Shown here piece by piece: positions 1-8,537 of a stretch of DNA of 35,397 bases. The stretch lies in IMG/VR virus record IMGVR_UViG_3300031857_000654, positions 1-35,397 of that record. The stretch is one strand, 5' to 3'. The DNA is from a virus. The number at the start of each line of letters is the position of its first letter. Position 1 is the first letter of the stretch. A model generated the notes under the pieces. It did not search any database and was not told where the DNA came from. It worked only from the letters and a program-made list of their open reading frames with translations. The position numbers were made by a program, and so were the translations under genes.

Positions 1-126
1 TATAAATGCAAATTATAAAAACGCTTTACATTGGGTAAACAATTCAAACGGTGATTCACAAGTCCCTGTTTTTGGTGTTAAACATACCTTTGAATGGTTT
101 ATAAGATTAAATAATACTTTAACTTT
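1..126. repeat. Terminal redundancy, left copy
   Basis: Positions 1-126 match 35272-35397 base for base except at 112 (T) versus 35383 (C). The reading frame crosses this join without interruption, and the difference is synonymous (AAT/AAC, Asn). I read this as the overlap of a circular or terminally redundant assembly, giving about 35,271 unique bases. It is not a gene duplication. Whether the packaged DNA is circularly permuted cannot be told from sequence alone. Confidence 0.93.
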
Positions 127-1210
127 AATACATACTAAAAACCATGAGTATAATAATTATTCAATTATAAATGGGCAGGATGGAAGATTGGATATTACAT
201 TTACTGAATTAATACAAAAGGATATTGATTTAACATTAGAAGAAGGAGACCAAGTAAGCATTGAATGTTATGCAACAGCCTATTTTACAGCGACAAACTT
301 TTTAGGAGGTTTTATGACTTCAAATATTTCAGCACGTACATCAACAGGCGATACTTTTCAAGTTAAATTAAATGAGGGTTTAGCCTTTGGTGGTTTAGTT
401 AGCACAAATAATTGTTTAGCAGATATAAAGCAAAGTGATTTATTTAAAGATACTTGTGTTCGTTATTGTTTAATCCCAATAGTTGATGAAGACAATAGAA
501 AAGTAACTTTATTTGAATTTTCAGAAATTAAAAGTAACATACAAAACGCAGTTGATTGGAGCAATAAATTAGACCAAACAGAAGACCATTCAATTGAATT
601 TAAAATAGATTCATACGGACAACGAAATATAATTAAACATAAAGAAGATAAATTTGTTGATACAATACCAAACGGAAGTAATGGAATAATACTTATAAAT
701 AATCAAAATTTAGAAATAGAAAAAACCTTATATGAAAGTCCTTTTGCACCAAGCGAAACAGTAAAGCGGTTAAATAATAGAAAAGTTGTTTATATAAATT
801 TACATGATGGTGTTTCCTTAATTGATTCAGCAAGTTTTAAAAACGGAGTTACTTCAAGAACGTGTTATCAGTACAAAGATAATTTTTCAGTTACTTACAC
901 AGACGGAACAACAAACACAATAGTTTCAAGTAACATTCCTATGACTTGGTTTATTGATTCAATTAAAAGTTATTCAGCAGGTTTTTCATCAAACCAATTA
1001 GATTATTCAGTTGATTTAATTGCTATTTTACAAAATCTTAAAATAGTTAAAACAGATATTAGATTAAACATATTAGATATTATAAACCTGAATTATTTTT
1101 ATCCTATTTATATTTCAGAATTCAATTCATATTTCTTTTTAAGCAAAATAAATCAATTCGACTATACATCAAATGAAAGCACAAAAGTTGAATTAATAAA
1201 AATAAACTAA
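2..1210 (+). CDS. Tail-tip/baseplate-like structural protein, C-terminal part (gene continues from 34355)
   Basis: This frame is open from base 2 and joins in frame to the gene starting at 34355 once the terminal overlap is collapsed. The whole protein would be about 708 residues. The TTG at 188 is internal, not a start. The N-terminal part has the pattern ITKRESEYSNTFKVPKTNKN, a Ser/Thr-rich 'IPGT'-like stretch that I associate with tail proteins of Bacteroidetes phages. The C-terminal part is rich in Ile, Asn and Ser and predicted beta-strand, with no catalytic motif. It ends one base before the tape measure gene, so it is very likely co-transcribed and part of the tail tip or distal tail. 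Confidence 0.72.
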   Translation: MNANYKNALHWVNNSNGDSQVPVFGVKHTFEWFIRLNNTLTLIHTKNHEYNNYSIINGQDGRLDITFTELIQKDIDLTLEEGDQVSIECYATAYFTATNFLGGFMTSNISARTSTGDTFQVKLNEGLAFGGLVSTNNCLADIKQSDLFKDTCVRYCLIPIVDEDNRKVTLFEFSEIKSNIQNAVDWSNKLDQTEDHSIEFKIDSYGQRNIIKHKEDKFVDTIPNGSNGIILINNQNLEIEKTLYESPFAPSETVKRLNNRKVVYINLHDGVSLIDSASFKNGVTSRTCYQYKDNFSVTYTDGTTNTIVSSNIPMTWFIDSIKSYSAGFSSNQLDYSVDLIAILQNLKIVKTDIRLNILDIINLNYFYPIYISEFNSYFFLSKINQFDYTSNESTKVELIKIN

Positions 1211-1211
1211 C

Positions 1212-3854
1212 ATGGCAGAGGTTAAACTATTTGAAGTAAATCTTAACGAGACAGTTAATAATATTAAGCGTTTAGAAGAGGAACTAAAAGCTGTTAAAAA
1301 TATTTATAAAGAGGCTACTATTGGAAGTGAAGAATTTTATAGAGCACAAGAAGCCAGTAAACAATTAACTGCAAATTTAAAACAACAGAATGATGCTTTA
1401 AAAGCAAATACAAACGCATTAGGTGGCATTAATACTGCTGCAAAGTTTGCTGAAGGTTCTTATGGTAAATTAAAACAGCAAATAAAAGAAAATAGGGATG
1501 CCTTAGATAAAGTTAATATTGATTCTAAATTATACAAAGTATTATTACAGGAGCGAATTGACTTAGAAAATAAAAGAATATCTATTGAGGAAAAAATACC
1601 ATCATTACTACAAAAAAGAATTCAGGGAGGTGTTGAAGAAGCAAACACAATAAAAGAATTAAGAGAACAAATAAAACAATATACTGCTGCAGTAGTTAGG
1701 GGTGAAGCAGGCGCAGCTGAAAAACTTGCTGAATTAAAAGATAAATTAGACGATGTAAAAGATGCAACCACAGCATTTAAAGGTACAGGAGTTGAAAGAT
1801 TAACTCAATCAATGGGTTTATTGCAAGAATCACTAACTAAGTTTGACATGGATAAATTCAAACTTGGATTAGATGGTTTATCAGCATCCATGAAAGCAAT
1901 TCCTATATTTTTAATAATTGAGGGGATTATGTGGTTATTAAAAGAGTTTGGTATTTTAGATAAAGTTATTACATTTTTAAAAGATAGTTTTTATGCCTTA
2001 ACAGATGCATTAGGTTTAACAAATAAAGAAGCTGAAAAAACAGCAAAAGCATTAGGTGAAGGATTAGAAGAACAAAATAAATTAATTGAAGAAAGATATA
2101 ATGCTGAAATATCATTAGCAAAAGCGGCAGGGCAGAATACCGATAAATTAGAAGTTAAAAAATTAAAATCAACTGAAAATAATATTAAAAGCCAAATTAA
2201 TATTCTGAATGATTTACAAAGGAAAAAAGGAAGTTTAAATGATGAAGAGAAAAAGCAATGGGATAAATTACAATTAGATTTAATAAAAGCAAGTAGCGAT
2301 AGAGCTGTTAAGGAAGCAGAAATTAGCAAACGTATTTCCGATGCAAGAGGTGAATACGCAAAGACAATAAAATCCAGTGAAGATAATTTAAGAAGAGCAA
2401 GACAATCAACAACTCAAAACGCAATAGAAGATGCTAAAAGAGAACGTGATGAAAGATTAAAAGAATTAGAAAAACAATTTCAAGATGGGCAATTATATAA
2501 TGGAGATACAAAAAAGAATTTAGCAGAATTTGAAAAAGCAAAACAAAATATAATTAAAACATCAAATATTGAAATAGGTAAAATAAATTCAGAGGTAGCA
2601 AAGTCAGCAAAAGAAAAAAGAGATAAAGTAAATCAAGAAGAAATTAATAAAGAATTAGCAAGAAGAAAAGAATTAATTGAAGGTATAAAAAAGAACCAAC
2701 AAGAAGAAATTCAAATGTTGGAAACAAATATACAAGCAAGTAAAAATTTAAAACAATCGACTGTTGATGATGAAATTGCATTAGAAAAATATAGATTACA
2801 AATTATTTTAGATAACCAAGAAGCTACTTATGAAGAAAGGTATAAAGCTCAAACTGACTTTGATACTAAAATGTTAGAGCTACAAAAAAGACAAGCAGAA
2901 GAAGAAAAGAAATTACAAAAAGAAAATTTTGATAAAGATATTGAATTTAGAAGGGCACAGCAAAATGCTATCATAGAAGAATTACGTTTGGTTGATGAGG
3001 TTAATTTTCAAGACCAAATGGAAAATTTAGATACACAATTTCAAGCAAAACAAGAATTATTAAATACACAAAGAGAACAAGAGCTTTACGGATTAGATGA
3101 ATATTCAGCAAAGTATAGAGAAATACAAGCAAAGTATGATAACCAAGAAATAGAATTACTAAGAGCAAAGGAAGCTGAAAAAGCAAAGATAAGACAAGCG
3201 GAAGTACAATCAGTTACTCAAACAATGCAAGTAATAACTAATTTAGGGGCATTACTTTCTAAAGACCAACAACAACAAGGAGCTTTTGCAAAAATGGCTG
3301 CACTAATAAATATTGCAGCAAACACAGGTATTGCAATTTCAAATTTAACAGCAACAGCTTTTTCTCCTGCTTCACCTGATAATGTTATGACTGGAGGGTT
3401 AGCGGCTTATGGAAAATTAGCGGCAGGTTTAGTTGCGATTACTTCAAACATGGTTCAGGCTAAGCAATTAATTAATTCATTTGAGGAAGGCGGTTATACA
3501 GGCGAAGGAAATCCACATGAAGTTTCTACTAACTTAGGAAGTAAAAGTTACACTTACCATAAAGATGAGTATGTAATTCCTTCAAGAGTTTTAAATACAA
3601 GTAAAGGTTCAGCACTTGCTGGACAATTAGAAAACATGAGGTTAGGAATGAGTAATCCAATGCCACACATTAGCGGCATGTTTGATGGTGGTTTTACAGG
3701 AAGGAGTGCAGGAATGGAAACATCAAATATATTAGCAAACCAAATAATGATGCAAAAGTTTATTGAAAATATGCCAAATCCAGTTGTAAGGGTTACTGAT
3801 ATAAATAAAACTCAGGGAAGCGTACAAAGAGCAATTAATGTTAGTTCACTTTAA
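1212..3854 (+). CDS. Tail tape measure protein
   Basis: An 880-residue protein that would set tail length and sit inside the tail tube before DNA ejection. Most of it (about residues 1-225 and 280-680) is charged heptad-like coiled coil rich in Lys, Glu, Gln and Ala. A hydrophobic segment at about residues 229-245 (around FLIIEGIMWLL) and an Ala/Gly-rich stretch near 690-760 are typical of tape measures. The C-terminus carries EEGGYTGEGNPHEV and YHKDEYVIPSRVL, the Gly-rich 'GGYTG ... HxxEYVIP' signature seen at tape measure C-termini. It is the largest gene in the genome and follows the tail-tip gene by one base. Length and motifs make the call strong. Confidence 0.9.
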   Translation: MAEVKLFEVNLNETVNNIKRLEEELKAVKNIYKEATIGSEEFYRAQEASKQLTANLKQQNDALKANTNALGGINTAAKFAEGSYGKLKQQIKENRDALDKVNIDSKLYKVLLQERIDLENKRISIEEKIPSLLQKRIQGGVEEANTIKELREQIKQYTAAVVRGEAGAAEKLAELKDKLDDVKDATTAFKGTGVERLTQSMGLLQESLTKFDMDKFKLGLDGLSASMKAIPIFLIIEGIMWLLKEFGILDKVITFLKDSFYALTDALGLTNKEAEKTAKALGEGLEEQNKLIEERYNAEISLAKAAGQNTDKLEVKKLKSTENNIKSQINILNDLQRKKGSLNDEEKKQWDKLQLDLIKASSDRAVKEAEISKRISDARGEYAKTIKSSEDNLRRARQSTTQNAIEDAKRERDERLKELEKQFQDGQLYNGDTKKNLAEFEKAKQNIIKTSNIEIGKINSEVAKSAKEKRDKVNQEEINKELARRKELIEGIKKNQQEEIQMLETNIQASKNLKQSTVDDEIALEKYRLQIILDNQEATYEERYKAQTDFDTKMLELQKRQAEEEKKLQKENFDKDIEFRRAQQNAIIEELRLVDEVNFQDQMENLDTQFQAKQELLNTQREQELYGLDEYSAKYREIQAKYDNQEIELLRAKEAEKAKIRQAEVQSVTQTMQVITNLGALLSKDQQQQGAFAKMAALINIAANTGIAISNLTATAFSPASPDNVMTGGLAAYGKLAAGLVAITSNMVQAKQLINSFEEGGYTGEGNPHEVSTNLGSKSYTYHKDEYVIPSRVLNTSKGSALAGQLENMRLGMSNPMPHISGMFDGGFTGRSAGMETSNILANQIMMQKFIENMPNPVVRVTDINKTQGSVQRAINVSSL

Positions 3855-4034
3855 TTTTTTAACGTAATCTTTCCACCCAAAAGGTTCTTTGTCTTTATAA
3901 TAATCTTTAAGTATATCACGAATTTTTGCCGATGCTCTTTGTTCACTATCCGATAAATCACATTCAAATTTATGTAATGTAGTCGAACCTAAACAAACTT
4001 GATATACTTTATAATTTTTGGGTTTCTTTGACAT
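3846..4034 (-). CDS. Small 62-residue protein of unknown function, only minus-strand gene
   Basis: A 62-residue Lys-rich protein with two Cys residues (VYQVCLGS and HKFECDL) and a helical middle (ASAKIRDILKDYY). I do not recognise the family. It lies convergent to the tape measure gene and its 3' end overlaps that stop codon by 9 bases. A perfect Bacteroidetes -7 element (TATATTTG on the minus strand, 4067-4060) sits 26 bases before its ATG, the main reason to believe it is a gene and not a chance frame. As a singly transcribed gene inserted between late structural genes it has the layout of a 'moron': an accessory gene expressed independently of the phage programme. Confidence 0.62.
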   Translation of the reverse strand: MSKKPKNYKVYQVCLGSTTLHKFECDLSDSEQRASAKIRDILKDYYKDKEPFGWKDYVKKLK

Positions 4035-4059
4035 TTATATATTAAGTAATAATAAAAAG

Positions 4060-4067
4060 CAAATATA
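4060..4067 (-). promoter_or_regulatory. Minus-strand promoter -7 element
   Basis: Read on the minus strand this is TATATTTG, an exact match to the Bacteroidetes -7 consensus TAnnTTTG, 26 bases upstream of the ATG at 4034. I see no good TTTG -33 element 19-20 bases further upstream. Confidence 0.6.
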
Positions 4068-4073
4068 AATTTT

Positions 4074-4081
4074 TTACTTTG
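4074..4081 (+). promoter_or_regulatory. Possible plus-strand promoter before prohead protease
   Basis: TTACTTTG differs from TAnnTTTG at one defined position and lies 19 bases before the protease ATG at 4101. It would form a divergent pair with the minus-strand promoter next to it. Without a clear -33 box this is only a candidate. Confidence 0.35.
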
Positions 4082-4100
4082 AATAAATTTACATATTAAT

Positions 4101-5294
4101 ATGAAAGTTGCAAAATTAAATATAGAAGGTTACATTGGTGGCGCAGATTTAATGTCTTTATTCGGAGGTGGTGAAACCTTTAATTTATCAGCACTTAAAA
4201 AGTTTTTAGATTCATTAGAAAGTGATGTTACAGATATTCATGTTGCAATTAATAGTGGTGGCGGTTCTGTTGTTGAAGGATGGGCAATTTATGATAAACT
4301 AAAAACAAGCGGTAAAAAAATTACTACAATAGGCGAAGGAATGGTTGGCTCAATAGCAACTATTATTTTTATGGCTGGTGAAGTAAGAAAGTTGCATGAA
4401 AATTCTCGTTTCTTTATTCATAACCCGTACTGGCAACCTGACTCACCAACACCAATGGAAGCGGATGATTTAATTTCTTTAGGCGAAAGCTTACAAGCTG
4501 AACAAAAAAAGATTTTAGATTTCTATTCAAGGCAAACAGGAACATCGGTTGAACAATTAGAAACCTTAATGCAAAAGGCAACAGACTTAACAAGCGAACA
4601 GGCAGTTGAGTTAGGATTTGCAAATGAAATAATTTCAACAAGCGTAAATTATAAACCGTATAAATTAGTTGCTTATGTAGCAACAGAAAATAAACCAAAA
4701 CAAATAAAAATGAATAAAAATGAGCAATCAGTTTCGTGGATTAAAAGGTCATTCACGAAGTTAGCTGCATTAATAAACGGTGTTACATTAAACATGGAAA
4801 TGCCAGTTAAGGATGCAAGCGGAAATGAAGTATTATTATATGTTGAATCTGAAACAGAAGATTTAACAGGAAAATCGGCTTACTTATTAGATGCTGATGG
4901 AAACGAAACACCTGCACCTGATGGAGATTATACTGATTCAAATAATCGTGTAATTAAAATTGCTGGCGGTGTAGTTACAGAGGTTGTTGAAGCGGAAGCT
5001 AAAAAGCATGAAGATGAAGAAGAACCTAAAATGGAAGATTTGATTGCTAAGATTTCAGAATTAGAAGAAACAAAAGCAAAATTAACTTCTGAATTAGAAT
5101 CTGTAAAAGCTGAAAAAACAAAATCAGAAAAAGAATTTAACGCATTTAAAAACGAATTTGAATCACTTAAAAAAGTGGTTATTGGTAAAGGTTCAAACTT
5201 TCAAGCAAGTGAACAAGACTTTACTAAAAAAGAAGCTACAAGCGACAATTCATTTGGAGCATGGGCAATCAATAAAATAAAAAATCAAAATTAA
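4101..5294 (+). CDS. ClpP-type prohead protease with C-terminal scaffold region
   Basis: A 397-residue protein whose first ~190 residues read as a ClpP/S14-type serine protease. It has the NSGGGSVVEGWAIYDKL helix-turn, a nucleophile Ser84 in GEGMVGSIATIIFMAG, and His107 in RFFIHNPYW. Phage homologues cleave scaffold and capsid precursors during head maturation. Residues ~310-360 form a Glu/Lys-rich coiled coil (ISELEETKAKLTSELESVKA), typical of a scaffold fused behind the protease. The protein ends just before the major capsid gene, the expected order protease-scaffold-capsid. The third catalytic residue (Asp) is not assigned with certainty. Confidence 0.88.
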   Translation: MKVAKLNIEGYIGGADLMSLFGGGETFNLSALKKFLDSLESDVTDIHVAINSGGGSVVEGWAIYDKLKTSGKKITTIGEGMVGSIATIIFMAGEVRKLHENSRFFIHNPYWQPDSPTPMEADDLISLGESLQAEQKKILDFYSRQTGTSVEQLETLMQKATDLTSEQAVELGFANEIISTSVNYKPYKLVAYVATENKPKQIKMNKNEQSVSWIKRSFTKLAALINGVTLNMEMPVKDASGNEVLLYVESETEDLTGKSAYLLDADGNETPAPDGDYTDSNNRVIKIAGGVVTEVVEAEAKKHEDEEEPKMEDLIAKISELEETKAKLTSELESVKAEKTKSEKEFNAFKNEFESLKKVVIGKGSNFQASEQDFTKKEATSDNSFGAWAINKIKNQN

Positions 5295-5313
5295 AAATTA
5301 AAAACAAAACAAA

Positions 5314-6330
5314 ATGGCAGTAGTTACTTCGTTTACAACTTATACAGGTAAACAATCAGAATTTAGAGAATTGGTTATGAAAAAACTTGCTGGTTATGCA
5401 AGAGTAGACCAATTAGGGTTTCAATTAGTTGAAGATGTACAATCAAATAAGATTATGTACAAAGACAATTACTTGGATAAAATCACAAAGAAATTTACAA
5501 CTTGTCAAAACACAGAAACAGGAACTGGTATTGCAGTTAGTTCATTTACTTTGTCAGTTGCAAATATGCAAGCACAATTAGAACAATGTGCTGCTGTATT
5601 TGATTCAACGATTGCAGAAATCGTAAGAAAAAAAGGTGCTGATATTAATGACTTAACAGGTACAGAAATTGAAGCTTATGTACTTGAAAGAGTTGCCGAA
5701 GCTGCAGCACGTGATTTATTCCGTGTTATGTTCTTAGGTGATACAACTTTAAGCAATAGCGATTACACTCAATTTGATGGTGTATTTAAAAAGATTAAAG
5801 CTGGTTATTTAGCAGGCGATGGTACAGTTTATGGCGGTACTGTTTCAGCATCTGATATTAATACTTCAAATATCGTTAATACTTTAGATTCTAAAATTTA
5901 CGATGTACAACCTTATGAGTTAAAATTTATTGAAGATTCTCAAAAAGTATTATTAGTTACTGATAACATTTACAAAGCATGGGTTAAATACCTTTCATCA
6001 ACTGCTTATGGAATTGTTGAGCAAAGAAATGCTTTAGTTAATGGTTTAACTGGTATCACTTACAGAGGTATTCCAATGGTATCTTTAGGGGTTTTAGATA
6101 AGTATTTAGCGACTGATTTTGCTACTGGTTCACCAGCTGCAATTTCAACTCCTTATCGTGCTATCTTAACAAAAGCTGATAATCATTATTTAGCTACAGA
6201 TACCTTAACTTCAACTTCACAGGTTCAAATGTGGTATGACCAAACAGATGACAAAAACTACACACGTTTACGTTACAAAGCTGGTTATAACTATGCATTC
6301 GGTGAGTTAAACGTATTCGCAGGATTCTAA
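5314..6330 (+). CDS. Major capsid protein
   Basis: A 338-residue protein directly downstream of the protease/scaffold gene, the position and size of an HK97-fold major capsid protein. It has a helical segment near residues 85-145 (AQLEQCAAVFDSTIAEIVR; EAYVLERVAEAAARDLFRV) followed by mixed beta structure ending in YNYAFGELNVFAGF. No catalytic motif is present. Its codons look smooth and it is followed by a GC-rich hairpin at 6337-6354 that may set the transcript end or protect it. The assignment rests on context and general look, not a recognised signature. Confidence 0.8.
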   Translation: MAVVTSFTTYTGKQSEFRELVMKKLAGYARVDQLGFQLVEDVQSNKIMYKDNYLDKITKKFTTCQNTETGTGIAVSSFTLSVANMQAQLEQCAAVFDSTIAEIVRKKGADINDLTGTEIEAYVLERVAEAAARDLFRVMFLGDTTLSNSDYTQFDGVFKKIKAGYLAGDGTVYGGTVSASDINTSNIVNTLDSKIYDVQPYELKFIEDSQKVLLVTDNIYKAWVKYLSSTAYGIVEQRNALVNGLTGITYRGIPMVSLGVLDKYLATDFATGSPAAISTPYRAILTKADNHYLATDTLTSTSQVQMWYDQTDDKNYTRLRYKAGYNYAFGELNVFAGF

Positions 6331-6336
6331 TTTAAT

Positions 6337-6354
6337 GGGAGTGTTACCACTCCC
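6337..6354 (+). terminator. Hairpin after the capsid gene
   Basis: GGGAGTG-TTAC-CACTCCC is a perfect 7-bp stem with a 4-base loop, seven bases after the capsid stop codon. Only two T residues follow, so it is a weak terminator at best and could equally be an mRNA-stabilising 3' hairpin that raises capsid message relative to the next gene. Confidence 0.6.
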
Positions 6355-6378
6355 TTAACAATTTAATTAAATAAAAAA

Positions 6379-6945
6379 ATGGCAACAAATTGTAATGACT
6401 TAATAAGCGGAATAAATCCAGCATGTGACGCACTAAATAAAGTTGGTGGTGTTAATAAACGTGTTTGGATTGGCTTGAAAGGTAATATTACTTACACTAC
6501 AGATTCAAACGGTTATATTAATACTGTTTCAATGGCTACAAGTGGAAGTTTACCTACAAAGCTATATACATTTACAGGAAAACGTGATAAAAATTCTTTT
6601 GCATTTCCTTTAACAGCAGGTGAAAATATTAATACTTTTAATCATACAGCTATGATGGCATTGTATTATTCAACACCTTCAGAACTTGAATCACTTAATC
6701 AATTAGCGAATGCTGATGATATGGTTGTATTTATGGAAGGTAATGATGAAAAGATTTACGTTTTAGGAATTGAAAAAGGATTAAACGCAACAGCAGGTGA
6801 AGGAGGTTCGGGAATATTGTTAAATGATTCAACAGCATATATGCTAACTTTAAGCGGTGAACAAACAAGCGCACCAAATATTTTTAGAGTAAATGCAGCT
6901 GCAAGTTTAGCAACTAACCAAGCATACTTAGATGCTTTAACCTAA
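6379..6945 (+). CDS. Structural protein, possibly major tail tube or head decoration
   Basis: A 188-residue protein beginning MATNCNDLISGINPACDALN, with a beta-rich body (RVWIGLKGNITYTTDSNGYI; KLYTFTGKRDKNSFAF) and a helix-forming middle (NTFNHTAMMALYYST). Its Gly-rich beta pattern and place after the capsid gene suggest an abundant structural protein. The repeated 'xYTTDxxGYI ... KLYTFTGKR' strands look more like a tail tube subunit than a decoration protein. No other gene in the window is an obvious tube protein, which favours this guess. It is the last gene before a strong terminator. Confidence 0.55.
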   Translation: MATNCNDLISGINPACDALNKVGGVNKRVWIGLKGNITYTTDSNGYINTVSMATSGSLPTKLYTFTGKRDKNSFAFPLTAGENINTFNHTAMMALYYSTPSELESLNQLANADDMVVFMEGNDEKIYVLGIEKGLNATAGEGGSGILLNDSTAYMLTLSGEQTSAPNIFRVNAAASLATNQAYLDALT

Positions 6946-6966
6946 TCAAAAAATTTTATTATTAAT

Positions 6967-6995
6967 AGCCTCACTCATGTGGGGCTTTTTTTTTT
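6967..6995 (+). terminator. Rho-independent terminator
   Basis: An 8-bp stem AGCCTCAC/GTGGGGCT (one G-T wobble) with loop TCAT, followed by a run of ten T residues at 6986-6995. It ends the head/tail transcript after the 6945 stop. The promoter element of the next operon starts at the end of the T run. Confidence 0.9.
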
Positions 6996-7002
6996 ATATT
7001 TG
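6995..7002 (+). promoter_or_regulatory. Promoter -7 element of the sugar-modification operon
   Basis: TATATTTG, exact match to TAnnTTTG, 16 bases before the ATG at 7019 and directly after a terminator. No TTTG -33 box is visible because the terminator stem occupies that place. It gives the glycosyltransferase cluster its own transcription start. Confidence 0.65.
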
Positions 7003-7018
7003 TTAAACTTATTTTATT

Positions 7019-7759
7019 ATGCCAAGACCAAGACCAAGAGAAACAAACGATGAGTTTATTCAGCGTTGTATGGGAGATTCACAGATGCTTTCTGAATTTC
7101 CTGAAAATGAACAAAGGTATGTAGTTTGTCAATCAAAATTAGATACTTATGGAGCGGTTAAAATATCTTTTGATTTTGATGGAGTTTTAACAACTGATAA
7201 AGGAAAAGAACTTGCTAAAAGTACCGAAGGAGATTTATATATAATTTCAGGAAGACAAAACAGAACAGGAATGTTAAGTGTTGCAAGAAGTTTAAATATT
7301 CCTATTTCAAGAGTTTATGCAACAGGCTCAAATAAAGCAAAAGTTGAAAAAATTAAAGAGTTAGGAATAACAAAACATTATGATAACAACATTGATGTTA
7401 TTAAGCAAATTGATACTATTGGATTACACTTTACTAATTATTTGAATGCTGAAAGTTACAATGATTACCCAGATAGCGTTTCAAACAATGCAAAAAGAGG
7501 AATTGAATTAAATGATAAAGTAAATAATAAATGTGCAACGCAAGTTGGAAAAGTTCGTGCTCAGCAATTAGCAGATAAAGAAAAAATTAGTATTGATACA
7601 ATACAACGCATGTATTCATATTTAAGCAGAGCAGAAACATATTACGATGAAAGCAATACAGAAGCCTGTGGAACGATTAGTTATTTGCTTTGGGGCGGTA
7701 AAGCTGGTTTAAATTGGAGCAGAAAAAAACTTAGAGAATTAGGTTTATTAAATGAATAG
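7019..7759 (+). CDS. Three-part protein: phage N-terminal motif, HAD-like domain, phage C-terminal domain
   Basis: A 246-residue protein. Residues 1-40 (MPRPRPRETNDEFIQRCMGD and a nearby Cys) resemble a short domain found in Bacteroidetes phage head proteins. Residues ~48-130 carry SFDFDGVLTT, the DxDGT-like nucleophile motif of the HAD phosphatase superfamily, and ISGRQNR with a later Asp-Asn pair (HYDNNID). Residues ~150-246 (DSVSNNAKRGIELNDKV; TIQRMYSYLSRAETYYD; GTISYLLWGGKAG) match a helical domain otherwise seen fused to phage head-morphogenesis proteins. The HAD core lies between two phage-structural pieces, so the protein may be virion-associated. It heads the sugar-modification operon. 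Substrate unknown. Confidence 0.65.
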   Translation: MPRPRPRETNDEFIQRCMGDSQMLSEFPENEQRYVVCQSKLDTYGAVKISFDFDGVLTTDKGKELAKSTEGDLYIISGRQNRTGMLSVARSLNIPISRVYATGSNKAKVEKIKELGITKHYDNNIDVIKQIDTIGLHFTNYLNAESYNDYPDSVSNNAKRGIELNDKVNNKCATQVGKVRAQQLADKEKISIDTIQRMYSYLSRAETYYDESNTEACGTISYLLWGGKAGLNWSRKKLRELGLLNE

Positions 7760-8537
7760 TGAATTAATAAATAGAGTAAAATCGGTTTTAGATAATCCAA
7801 AACAAAGACTAAATGAATTGTTTGATTTATGTAAAACTTTATGCAACCATGCAGTTAATATAAATTGTTCTTCATGCGTAACGGAAGGAGTTATGCTTTT
7901 GACAAATTGGATAAAAGAAAATAATATAAAGTTGGAAGCACAAAACTATTTTAGGAAAGCGGTAAATGGTGAGTATGAATTTAAGCCACTTAATTTATTT
8001 GTTCAATACTATCAACAAGAAAATATTGAAAGACAAAAGGAAATTGATTCATGTTCAAAATTAAATCATTCATTAAAACACTTTAATAAGGTTTTTAGTT
8101 TAACAGATAGATTAACCTACAAACAGATATTTGAACTTACAAACGATTATCCTGACTGCATTAATGTAATAGCAAATAGTGATATTTATTTTAATGAAAC
8201 AATTTTGTTTTCTCGTTTTATGCGTGAGGATGACTGTTTTGCTTTAAGTCGTTGGGATTACCAAGAAAATGGACTTGCTGTTTTATTTGATAGAAAAGAC
8301 AGTCAAGATGCATGGGTATTTAATGGAGCAGTTAAGAAATTACAGGATGCAAATTACCATTTAGGAACTGCAGGATGTGATAATCGTATAGCGTGGGAAT
8401 TAAAACAAGCTGGTTATAATGTATTAAATCCTTCAAAAACAATTCATGCAATTCATTTACATTTATCACAGCATAGAACTTATAAAGCAGCAGACAGAAT
8501 AAGCGAACCTTATCACTTTATTTTTCCTCACCACTAA
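7752..8537 (+). CDS. Putative glycosyltransferase-like protein
   Basis: A 261-residue protein overlapping its upstream neighbour by 8 bases. The C-terminal half has NSDIYFNETI (a DxY/DxD-like sugar-nucleotide site), then SQDAWVFNG and TAGCDNRIAWELKQAGY, then IHLHLSQHRTY. This order is characteristic of a small glycosyltransferase-like family acting on nucleotide sugars. The N-terminal ~90 residues contain a Cys-rich segment (LCKTLCNHAVNINCSSCVTE) that could bind a metal or pair cysteines; I do not know its function. Likely cytoplasmic, no signal peptide. Acceptor unknown. Confidence 0.6.
   Translation: MNSELINRVKSVLDNPKQRLNELFDLCKTLCNHAVNINCSSCVTEGVMLLTNWIKENNIKLEAQNYFRKAVNGEYEFKPLNLFVQYYQQENIERQKEIDSCSKLNHSLKHFNKVFSLTDRLTYKQIFELTNDYPDCINVIANSDIYFNETILFSRFMREDDCFALSRWDYQENGLAVLFDRKDSQDAWVFNGAVKKLQDANYHLGTAGCDNRIAWELKQAGYNVLNPSKTIHAIHLHLSQHRTYKAADRISEPYHFIFPHH

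Noticed and set aside
1991-2329. Minus-strand frame of 112 codons inside the tape measure gene
   Set aside because: Mirror of a strongly coding, Lys/Glu-rich coiled coil; no promoter and Leu/Phe/Ser-rich shadow composition.
4414-4698. Minus-strand frame inside the protease gene
   Set aside because: Shadow of the ClpP-like gene; no promoter and no protein-like motif.
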